A stretch of 25,179 nt of DNA, taken from an uncultured Collinsella sp. GTDB taxonomy: Bacteria; Actinomycetota; Coriobacteriia; Coriobacteriales; Coriobacteriaceae. A program made the translations under genes and the position numbers. This document shows, piece after piece, positions 7,053 through 13,086 of this stretch (its first letter is position 1; each line of letters opens with the position of its first letter). The stretch is taken from NCBI GenBank assembly GCA_900548815.1, contig URLR01000028.1, forward strand, positions 1-25,179, given 5' to 3'. Under the pieces are notes generated by a model, which saw nothing but the letters and a program-made list of their open reading frames with translations, made no database searches and was not told where the DNA came from.

Positions 7053-7772
7053 CTATCGCTTGGAATTGACGCGGTAATGGAAGATCTCGGGGTGTGTGCG
7101 AGTGTGCGTCACCTCAAACAAGATGCCGTCCGAGGTGTACGACTGACTCTCCATGACGGCAACGCAGTTGTATTTGCCGAGGTCAAGATAGCTGCAGTCC
7201 TCATCGTTGGCGAGCTCGACACTCACCGTACGACGGCTCGCCATCACTTTGACACCGCGCTTGTGCTCCAGATAGCCGTAAATAGAATCTGCCGCGATCT
7301 CGGGAGTCAGGCCCTTGGCGATCGACGCCAAAAAATAGCCATGGTCCACTTGGCGCGCGTTGCCGTTGAGGCTTCGGACACGCACTACGCGAATCAACTC
7401 CTCGCCCACCTTAAAGCCCAGGTGACGAGAGAGTTGCTCGGTGCAAACCAGATGTTCGAAAGACTTAACGTCCGTCGATGCAACGGCATTGTTGCGCTTT
7501 GCAAACTCTCCAAACGACTCAACCTCTTCGAGTGCGCCCAACATGTCGGTTTCGCCCTTAAGCCAAATAACGCGCACGCCCTTGCCGTGTATGGGCTGCA
7601 CAAACATCCCGTCGGCCAGCATACCCAAGGCGCGACGGACGGTATTGCGAGTGCATCCGAACTCCGCGGTCAGCTCGGCTTCGGTTGGCAGCATCTCCTG
7701 AAACGCATAGGTCCCATTAATGATGCGCGAGCGTATTTCTCGGTAGATTCCTTCGTATATCGCTTTTGGCAT
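7053..7772 (-). CDS. GntR/HutC-family transcriptional regulator, TreR-like
   Basis: A 239-residue repressor-type regulator. The N-terminal winged helix-turn-helix (about 5-70) has the GntR hallmark LPTEAELTAEFGCTRNTVRRAL followed by a wing HGKGVRV. The C-terminal UTRA effector domain (about 95-235) includes KGLTPEIAADSIYGYLEHKRG, which resembles Bacillus TreR in the same place. TreR-type proteins sense sugar phosphates such as trehalose 6-phosphate. The start at 7772 has AGAGGTG upstream. It sits between the ABC operon (same strand, downstream, separated by a terminator) and the divergent PTS gene, so either or both could be targets. Operator-like dyads occur in both control regions. The effector is unknown; a disaccharide phosphate made by the adjacent PTS is the natural guess. 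Confidence 0.88.
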   Translation of the reverse strand: MPKAIYEGIYREIRSRIINGTYAFQEMLPTEAELTAEFGCTRNTVRRALGMLADGMFVQPIHGKGVRVIWLKGETDMLGALEEVESFGEFAKRNNAVASTDVKSFEHLVCTEQLSRHLGFKVGEELIRVVRVRSLNGNARQVDHGYFLASIAKGLTPEIAADSIYGYLEHKRGVKVMASRRTVSVELANDEDCSYLDLGKYNCVAVMESQSYTSDGILFEVTHTRTHPEIFHYRVNSKR

Positions 7773-7826
7773 TGTTTCACCTCTACATTATTCATTTCCG
7801 GCTAGGCACGATAGCATTTCTTAAAG

Positions 7827-7958
7827 TTGTTTAAACCGAATATCGGTAAAGCGACAGGATTTAACCGTTGACGGTTTCTGTCATGCCCAAATCGGTTTCG
7901 CTCAAAACTGCCGGTACGACAATCGTCTGGTCCTCTACAATGAATCCATTGTTTAAAC
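7827..7958. promoter_or_regulatory. Divergent control region with repeated TTGTTTAAAC operator candidates
   Basis: The 229-bp gap between the regulator and the PTS gene holds two identical 10-mers TTGTTTAAAC at 7827-7836 and 7949-7958, each with a palindromic GTTTAAAC core. A TACAAT -10 box at 7936-7941 is placed so that the second copy would overlap the transcription start of the plus-strand PTS gene, a repressor-like arrangement. No good -35 is visible. The first copy lies upstream of the minus-strand regulator gene. This is consistent with autoregulation plus control of the PTS gene, but unproven. Confidence 0.45.
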
Positions 7959-8001
7959 GTTTCCCCACGCGCAACGCGCCTCGATATTCGGAAGGCAGAA
8001 C

Positions 8002-10452
8002 ATGCTGCAAAAAATCCAACGCTTTGGCGGGGCAATGTTCGCGCCCGCCATGCTGTTTTCTATATCAGGCCTCATGGTCGGCGTCTCCGCTCTCGCAACG
8101 ACTGCGGACATCGTCGGCGATCTCGCCGTATACGGAACCCCTTGGTACGTTTTTTGGACCATCATCCAGCGCGGCTCGTGGACGGTCTTTAAACGCCTCC
8201 CGCTCCTTTTTGCCGTAGCGCTGCCCATCGGTCTTGCCCAAAAACAACCGGCTCGTTGCTGTCTCGAGGCTCTCGTCGCCTATTTTGCCTACTGCTTCTT
8301 TTTGAGCGAGATCATTAAGCTGAGCGGAGACAACCTTGGACTTGAGTACCCGTCATCTTTGACCTCCGCCAGCGGTATCACCGTCATCGACGGCATCAAG
8401 ACGCTCGACACCGGCATTATCGGCCCGCTGGCGGTATCGGCAACCGTCGTTGCCATCCATGACCGCTTCTACGATGCCAAGGTTCCCGATTGGCTCGGCA
8501 CCTTCTCGGGCTCCTCGCTGGTCTACCTCATCAGCTTTTTTGCCGTGTTTGCCCTTGCTGCTATCTCGGCCGCCATCGTGCCCTACGTATACGATGTAAC
8601 CGATACGCTGCGTCACGCGCTTGCAGGCGTCGGTCCCTTTGGCGTGGGCATCTTTGTCTTTTTAGAACGAGCACTCGAGCCCTTTGGCCTGCACCACCTG
8701 CTCTACATGCCGATCTACTACGACAACCTGGTCATTAACGACGGCATCTACGCCACGTGGAGCAGTTTGCTCCCCATCCTCTCCCATAGCACGCGCCCCC
8801 TTAATGAGCTTGCGCCGTGGGCCGGTTTTACCGCCACCGGCTGGGTCAAGCTCTTTGGCCTTCCTGCCATCGCAGCTGCGTTCTACTCCACCGCAAAACC
8901 CGAGCGCCGCGCCGGCCTCAGGGTCATCCTTGTTCCCGCCATCATCGCCTCGGTGGTTTGCGGCGTTACCGAGCCACTCGAGTTTCTCTTTATGTTCACC
9001 CACCCCGGGCTCTTTTTGCTCTACGCCGTCTTATCGTCTTGCCTTGCCACAACCATGAATCTCTTTGGCATCGTCGGCATCTTCTCGGGCGGCCTGATGG
9101 AGATGGCAGCCTTCAACTTTATTCCGCTCATGCGCACGCATGCCGGTGCCTATCTTTTGGCGCTCGGTATCGGCCTTGCCTTTAGCCTCATCTTTTTTGT
9201 TAGTTTTCGAGCACTCATCTTGGTCTATGACCTTAAGACTCCGGGCCGCGAGGATCATGTCGCCAATCGCGCGGCAATCGATTGTTTAACGGGAAGCGAC
9301 TTTGCCAAAGAGCAATCTCCCAATGACGAGGTCAATAGTCGATCCGATCAAGATCACGTCCTCGCTGAGCGGGTAATTCAGCTTTTAGGTGGCGTTGGCA
9401 ATATCGTGGGCGCAACCAACTGCGCCACGCGCCTGCGCGTCGAGGTCGCAGACCCTTCCATCGTTGCAGATAACGCGTCGTTTGTCGCGGTGGGCGCCAA
9501 GGGCCTCATCATTACGGGCAAGACCGCCCAGGTGATCATCGGCATCTCCGTTCCCCGCGTTAAAGAGCATTTTGACCAGATCATGGGCCTCGAGCCGGAA
9601 TTTGTGCCCACCACCTCGGCCTCCCCTGCCGCCAGCGCAGCCCATAAGCGCGGCGATATCTGCTTCTTCGATATCGACGGAACGCTCGCTTGGCAAGACC
9701 CCAGGCTCGCCCAAGACCTTCCCGAAGACGAGCGGGACCTCTCCCCCTATCCCAACGAGGCGGTTTCGCAGGCAATCCGCGAGTTTGTCGCCAACGGCAA
9801 CATGGCCTTTATCTGCACGGGACGCACCCTGAGCTGCATCCACCCCAAACTTCTTGAGCTGCCCTGGACCGGCATCGTCTGTCTTGCGGGCGGTTACGCC
9901 GAGATCAACGGACACGCAATTCGCGATCTGTCGATGACGCCCAGTATGCTGCAGCGTCTTGCCCCCTACCTTGAGCAATCGGGCGAGGTCATCCGCTTTG
10001 AGGGCCTCAACGGCGTCGTGCGCATGAGTGCCGATGCGCCCGATGCTCCCGGATACGCGCGCACCCTGGGCGACGCAGTCACGCAGCTGCAACATTACAG
10101 TGTCTACAAGATCTTGATGTCTACATCACTCGCCAACCACATCGCTCAAGATAAGGCACTTGAGCCGCTGCTGTGCTTTAACGAGCTCGAACTCGAGGTA
10201 ACCGAAATCTCGCCCCGCGAATGCACGAAGCGCGGGGGCATCCAGTCTGTACTCGACGCCCTCGATCCCCACCACGGAACCGTATACGGCATCGGCGACG
10301 CCAGCAATGACGTCTCGCTGATGAACGCCGTCGATGTCGGTATCGCCATGGGCAATGCGCCGGACTATATCAAGGATAAGGCCGATTACGTGACCGACAC
10401 CGTCGATCACGACGGTGTCGTTGCGGCGCTCGAGCATTTTGGGCTGATTTAG
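8002..10452 (+). CDS. PTS EIICB (alpha-glucoside/maltose type) fused to a HAD-IIB phosphatase
   Basis: An 816-residue three-domain protein. Residues 1-410 are a membrane EIIC channel of the MalP/GlvC/AglA type: MLQKIQRFGGAMF start, GIKTLDTGIIG, LERALEPFGLHHLLY and VCGVTEPLEFLFMF. Residues 450-530 are EIIB with the phosphorylated cysteine in NCATRLR (Cys474). After an Ala/Ser/Pro linker, residues 550-816 are a Cof-type HAD hydrolase: FFDIDGT (nucleophile Asp557, acid Asp559), FICTGRT (Thr606), Lys743 and GIGDASNDVSLM (Asp766, Asn769, Asp770). All catalytic residues are present. No EIIA is attached or nearby. The start has GGAAGG upstream and the frame is continuous. Related EIICB proteins end after EIIB, so the phosphatase is an addition. 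Import would give a sugar phosphate that the tethered domain could dephosphorylate; this is inference. Confidence 0.9.
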   Translation: MLQKIQRFGGAMFAPAMLFSISGLMVGVSALATTADIVGDLAVYGTPWYVFWTIIQRGSWTVFKRLPLLFAVALPIGLAQKQPARCCLEALVAYFAYCFFLSEIIKLSGDNLGLEYPSSLTSASGITVIDGIKTLDTGIIGPLAVSATVVAIHDRFYDAKVPDWLGTFSGSSLVYLISFFAVFALAAISAAIVPYVYDVTDTLRHALAGVGPFGVGIFVFLERALEPFGLHHLLYMPIYYDNLVINDGIYATWSSLLPILSHSTRPLNELAPWAGFTATGWVKLFGLPAIAAAFYSTAKPERRAGLRVILVPAIIASVVCGVTEPLEFLFMFTHPGLFLLYAVLSSCLATTMNLFGIVGIFSGGLMEMAAFNFIPLMRTHAGAYLLALGIGLAFSLIFFVSFRALILVYDLKTPGREDHVANRAAIDCLTGSDFAKEQSPNDEVNSRSDQDHVLAERVIQLLGGVGNIVGATNCATRLRVEVADPSIVADNASFVAVGAKGLIITGKTAQVIIGISVPRVKEHFDQIMGLEPEFVPTTSASPAASAAHKRGDICFFDIDGTLAWQDPRLAQDLPEDERDLSPYPNEAVSQAIREFVANGNMAFICTGRTLSCIHPKLLELPWTGIVCLAGGYAEINGHAIRDLSMTPSMLQRLAPYLEQSGEVIRFEGLNGVVRMSADAPDAPGYARTLGDAVTQLQHYSVYKILMSTSLANHIAQDKALEPLLCFNELELEVTEISPRECTKRGGIQSVLDALDPHHGTVYGIGDASNDVSLMNAVDVGIAMGNAPDYIKDKADYVTDTVDHDGVVAALEHFGLI

Positions 10453-10521
10453 GCGCGCTCCATCAAACGCACGCCCGTTGTCCCAAATCGCCAAAACTGC
10501 CGCGCCAAACGCCCTAATGTG

Positions 10522-10544
10522 GCAATATGTTGTCTGCATATTGC
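10522..10544. promoter_or_regulatory. Inverted repeat upstream of the prenyl synthase gene
   Basis: GCAATATG (10522-10529) and CATATTGC (10537-10544) are perfect 8-bp inverted arms with a 7-bp spacer, about 20 bp before the chosen start. It could be an operator or a leader hairpin. I saw no terminator between 10452 and here. Confidence 0.35.
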
Positions 10545-10565
10545 ATCAACGCAACCTCAGAAAGA

Positions 10566-11591
10566 ATGCGAGAACCCGTGTCCAGTCCGTTTACCAGCTT
10601 TTTAGCCCAACACTTTGACCAGATTAACGACTATCTGGCCACGTTCTTTGACGGACAGGCGACCTCTGCCGATATCGAGCGCTACCTGTACGCGCCGCTC
10701 TCGGCTTTTACGGCCAACGCCGGCAAGCGCCACCGCCCGCTTATCTGCATGCTCGCCGCAACCGCAGTGGGCGGCAGCTTTGAGAGCGCCCGCAGCGCCG
10801 CGGCAGCTATCGAGCATTTCCAGTCGGGCGCGCTGATCCACGACGACATCGCCGACAACGGACAGCTTCGTCGAGGCAAGCCCTGCATGCACCTTACCGA
10901 GGGCACGGGCCTTGCCATCAATTGTGGCGACCTGGCGCTCACCATGGTCACCAAGACGGTTCTCGACGACCCCACGCTGGAGTCCGACGTGAAGCTGCGC
11001 GTGCTCCACGAGCTTACCGAGATGATCGTCCGCACCATCGAGGGTCAAGCACTCGACCTGGGTTGGGTCCGTGACGGGCGCTTTGATATCTCGGTTGATG
11101 ACTACCTGGACATGGCGACGCACAAGACCGCGTTTTACAGCGGAGCCACGCCGCTTGCCGCCGGAGCCATTATCGGCGGCGGCAGCGATGAGCAAATCGA
11201 AGCGCTGCGCGCCTTTGGCCTACACACAGGCCTTGCCTTTCAGATTCAGGACGACCTGCTCAACCTTGTCGGCACTAAGGAAGCCGCCAACAAGGACTTC
11301 CGCACCGACATCACCGAGGGCAAGCGCACGCTTGTCGCCGTACACGCCCTCTCTGATGAGCGCCACCACGACGAGGTCGAGGCGATTCTTTCCTCGGGCA
11401 CCGATGATCCCGCGCAGCTCGCACGCGCCGTGGAGATCTTCCAGGAGACCGGCTCTATCGATTACGCCCACACTTACGCGCTCGACCTGACCGCTAAGGC
11501 CAAAGCGGCCATCGAGAACGTTGAGCTTGATCCGCACGCACGCGAGCTGTTCCTCTCCATGGCAGATTTCTTTGTGGAGCGCCTTAACTAA
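10566..11591 (+). CDS. Polyprenyl diphosphate synthase (trans-isoprenyl family)
   Basis: A 341-residue enzyme that extends allylic diphosphates with isopentenyl diphosphate, providing precursors for quinone side chains or other prenyl lipids. The first aspartate-rich motif is DDIAD (93-97), followed by the expected RRGKP. The second region is FQIQDDLLNLVG (Asp229, Asp230), where Asn233 replaces the usual final Asp. GKRTL and the early GKRHRPLICML motif are also present. The start is uncertain: the frame is open from 10527, but ATG 10566 (AGAAAGA upstream) or GTG 10578 are better aligned with the family. The chain length cannot be read reliably; the residues before DDxxD (FQSGALIH) are small rather than bulky and argue for a medium or long product. 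It may be co-transcribed with the PTS gene, with a gap of about 110 bp. Confidence 0.88.
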   Translation: MREPVSSPFTSFLAQHFDQINDYLATFFDGQATSADIERYLYAPLSAFTANAGKRHRPLICMLAATAVGGSFESARSAAAAIEHFQSGALIHDDIADNGQLRRGKPCMHLTEGTGLAINCGDLALTMVTKTVLDDPTLESDVKLRVLHELTEMIVRTIEGQALDLGWVRDGRFDISVDDYLDMATHKTAFYSGATPLAAGAIIGGGSDEQIEALRAFGLHTGLAFQIQDDLLNLVGTKEAANKDFRTDITEGKRTLVAVHALSDERHHDEVEAILSSGTDDPAQLARAVEIFQETGSIDYAHTYALDLTAKAKAAIENVELDPHARELFLSMADFFVERLN

Positions 11592-11632
11592 CGGGGGTTA
11601 TAAAACCTGTCAGCAGCGTATTTAGGCACAAC

Positions 11633-11662
11633 TTGCTACACTGTTGAGTGCATGTTTATGCA
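11633..11662 (+). promoter_or_regulatory. Possible promoter for the peptidoglycan-binding protein gene
   Basis: TTGCTA at 11633-11638 and TATGCA at 11657-11662 are spaced 18 bp apart, about 70 bp before the start codon. A TGCAT/ATGCA dyad overlaps the -10. This is a weak match. Confidence 0.3.
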
Positions 11663-11729
11663 TCCCTTTGCGTTGTCTATCCGACAGACGCTCAAATAGT
11701 ACGAATGGTACGCCGAAAGGGGTTCGTTC

Positions 11730-12635
11730 ATGGAACCTATTACAACGGGCATGCAAGGAGCAGCCGTCGAGGACGTGCAGTCTCGTCTCCTGCAGCTCGG
11801 CTACACGATTGATGCCGCCGAAGTCACCGACAAGTACTTTGGAGCCACCACTGAGCAGGCCGTCAGCACCTTCAGGCTCGACAGCGGCCTTGCTGCCGGT
11901 CATGCCGTCGATATCCCCTGTTGGAGCGCCCTTGTAGACGCTTCGTATAAGCTGGGCGACCGCACCCTCTATCTGCGCATGCCCAATTTCCATGGCGCCG
12001 ATGTGCAGGCCCTGCAGCGCGCTCTCAACGTTTTGGGCTTTGCCTGTGGCGAAGACGACGGCTACTTTGGCCCGCATACCGAGGCCGCCCTGCAGCAGTT
12101 CCAGGAAAATGTCGGCCTGTTTGCCGACGGCATGGCCTTCCAGGACACCTACGCCTACATCAACCGCCTGCACCATGTGTGGGAGGGCAAGCCCTCGGTC
12201 ACCGAAGCCGAGTCCCGTATCGGTTTTGCTCGCGCCGCCAACGTGCTCGAGCGCTTCCAGATCGCCGTTATCGGCGAGGACCCCATCGCACGCAGCGTTG
12301 CGTCGCGCATGTGGAATATCGCCACGGCAACGACCGACAACAGCGGCATGATGCTCTGCGACTCCGAGGTCCCAACCGACGTTGACCTGGTGCTCGAGAT
12401 CGCAAGCGATGAGCTGCCCGCCGACGCCGCACCGCGCGCCACGATTGCCCTCGCCGAGTGCCACAACCTGGCCCAGCGCATCCGCACTGCCAATGTCGCC
12501 GCGCAGCAGAAGCCGGCTCGCATTCGCATTGAGCTCACGGGCATGACGCGCTACAACGGCACTTTCACGGCCAGCGACGCGCAGACACTCGCCGTACGCC
12601 TGCTCGATGGTGTTTGCGATGCCCTCGCAGATTAG
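11730..12635 (+). CDS. Cytoplasmic protein with two peptidoglycan-binding repeats
   Basis: A 301-residue protein with no signal peptide or membrane segment. Two PG_binding_1 repeats are clear: residues about 5-65 (MQGAAVEDVQSRLLQLGY, FGATTEQAVSTFR) and about 78-135 (GADVQALQRALNVLGF, YFGPHTEAALQQFQ). The C-terminal 150 residues resemble in outline an amidase_3 fold as found after such repeats (DVDLVLEIASDE, CHNLAQRIR, ASDAQTLAVRLLDGVCDAL). The zinc-binding signatures of active amidases (DPGH, SIHAN, late Glu) are not seen. The layout recalls CwlM, the cytoplasmic amidase-like protein of mycobacteria that regulates peptidoglycan synthesis instead of cutting it; that parallel is inference. The start has GAAAGGGG upstream. 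tRNA-Gln follows on the same strand. Confidence 0.75.
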   Translation: MEPITTGMQGAAVEDVQSRLLQLGYTIDAAEVTDKYFGATTEQAVSTFRLDSGLAAGHAVDIPCWSALVDASYKLGDRTLYLRMPNFHGADVQALQRALNVLGFACGEDDGYFGPHTEAALQQFQENVGLFADGMAFQDTYAYINRLHHVWEGKPSVTEAESRIGFARAANVLERFQIAVIGEDPIARSVASRMWNIATATTDNSGMMLCDSEVPTDVDLVLEIASDELPADAAPRATIALAECHNLAQRIRTANVAAQQKPARIRIELTGMTRYNGTFTASDAQTLAVRLLDGVCDALAD

Positions 12636-12673
12636 GTAAACTAAACGAGTTGCTTTTGGGCAACACCACACAT

Positions 12674-12748
12674 TGGGACGTAGTTCAACGGTAGAACTCC
12701 GGTTTTTGGTGCCGGCTGTTGGGGGTTCGAATCCCTCCGTCCCAGCCA
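12674..12748 (+). tRNA. tRNA-Gln (anticodon UUG), CCA encoded
   Basis: The acceptor stem TGGGACG pairs with CGTCCCA, followed by discriminator G and an encoded CCA (12746-12748). The D arm GTTC...GAAC, the anticodon stem CCGGT/GCCGG with loop TTTTGGT (anticodon TTG) and the T arm GGGGGTTCGAATCCCTC all fold. It decodes CAA and, by wobble, CAG. A small GTTGC/GCAAC hairpin precedes it and a terminator follows within 8 nt. Confidence 0.96.
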
Positions 12749-12755
12749 AAGAAAC

Positions 12756-12794
12756 AAGCCTCTCGAACGCATAGCCGATCGGGAGGCTTTTCTT
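12756..12794 (+). terminator. Terminator after tRNA-Gln
   Basis: AAGCCTCTCG (12756-12765) pairs with CGGGAGGCTT (12780-12789, one T-G wobble), followed by TTTTCTTG. Confidence 0.8.
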
Positions 12795-12803
12795 GTGAGC
12801 AAG

Positions 12804-12820
12804 CGGAGGGATTCGAACCC
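12804..12820 (-). pseudogene. Isolated tRNA T-arm fragment, inverted relative to tRNA-Gln
   Basis: CGGAGGGATTCGAACCC is the exact reverse complement of tRNA-Gln bases 12723-12739 (17 nt, T arm plus part of the acceptor side). No D arm or anticodon arm can be found around it. It is either a remnant of a second tRNA, an attachment-site half left by an integrase element, or a local inverted duplication. The rest of the 12823-12941 gap shows no gene or clear structure. Confidence 0.5.
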
Positions 12821-12941
12821 GCAAGGAATCTACCTATATAAGACAGACGCCCCAGGCCCATAACGACCAAGAGCGCCTTGCATCTAGAATTATCAGCCCT
12901 GTTCCGAAAAGCGAGCCGCATGCAACAACCAAGTAACCACA

Positions 12942-13078
12942 GGCCCCGGAAGAGCGGGGACACCGGCTTAGGTTTATCGCGAGTTCCGCACGAACAGGAG
13001 GCCACTTAATGTGGCCTCCGTCGTGAGCAGGACTGTAGAGCAGGAAACCTAAGCCGGTGTCCCCGCTCTCCCGGGGCC
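12942..13078 (-). repeat. Structured covarying element, copy 1
   Basis: A 137-bp near-perfect palindrome. The outer arms (12942-12975 with 13045-13078) pair over 34 bp with one mismatch, A12950 against C13070, which becomes a G-U pair if the minus strand is transcribed. An inner stem and an apical hairpin follow: GGAGGCCAC (12997-13005), loop TTAAT, GTGGCCTCC (13011-13019). Between them lie the core strands shared with copies 2 and 3 (minus-strand GTTTCCTGCTCTACAGTC and GGAACTCGCGATAAAC). It starts 8 nt after the stop of the minus-strand gene at 13087, so it would be in that gene's 3' UTR. No T run follows the outer stem. Confidence 0.85.
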
Positions 13079-13086
13079 GGCGGAAT

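Noticed and set aside
11622..12824. Long open frame on the minus strand (400 codons) across the peptidoglycan-binding gene and tRNA-Gln
   Set aside because: It is antisense to a convincing gene, and its N-terminal part (GTEGFEPPTAGTKNRSSTVELR) is the well-known false peptide from reading a tRNA gene backwards.
12685..13005. Minus-strand 106-codon frame over tRNA-Gln and element copy 1
   Set aside because: It translates the antisense tRNA (GGIRTPNSRHQKPEFYR) and the repeat core (CGTRDKP). The same CGTRDKP peptide appears in copy 3, so it is a repeat artefact.
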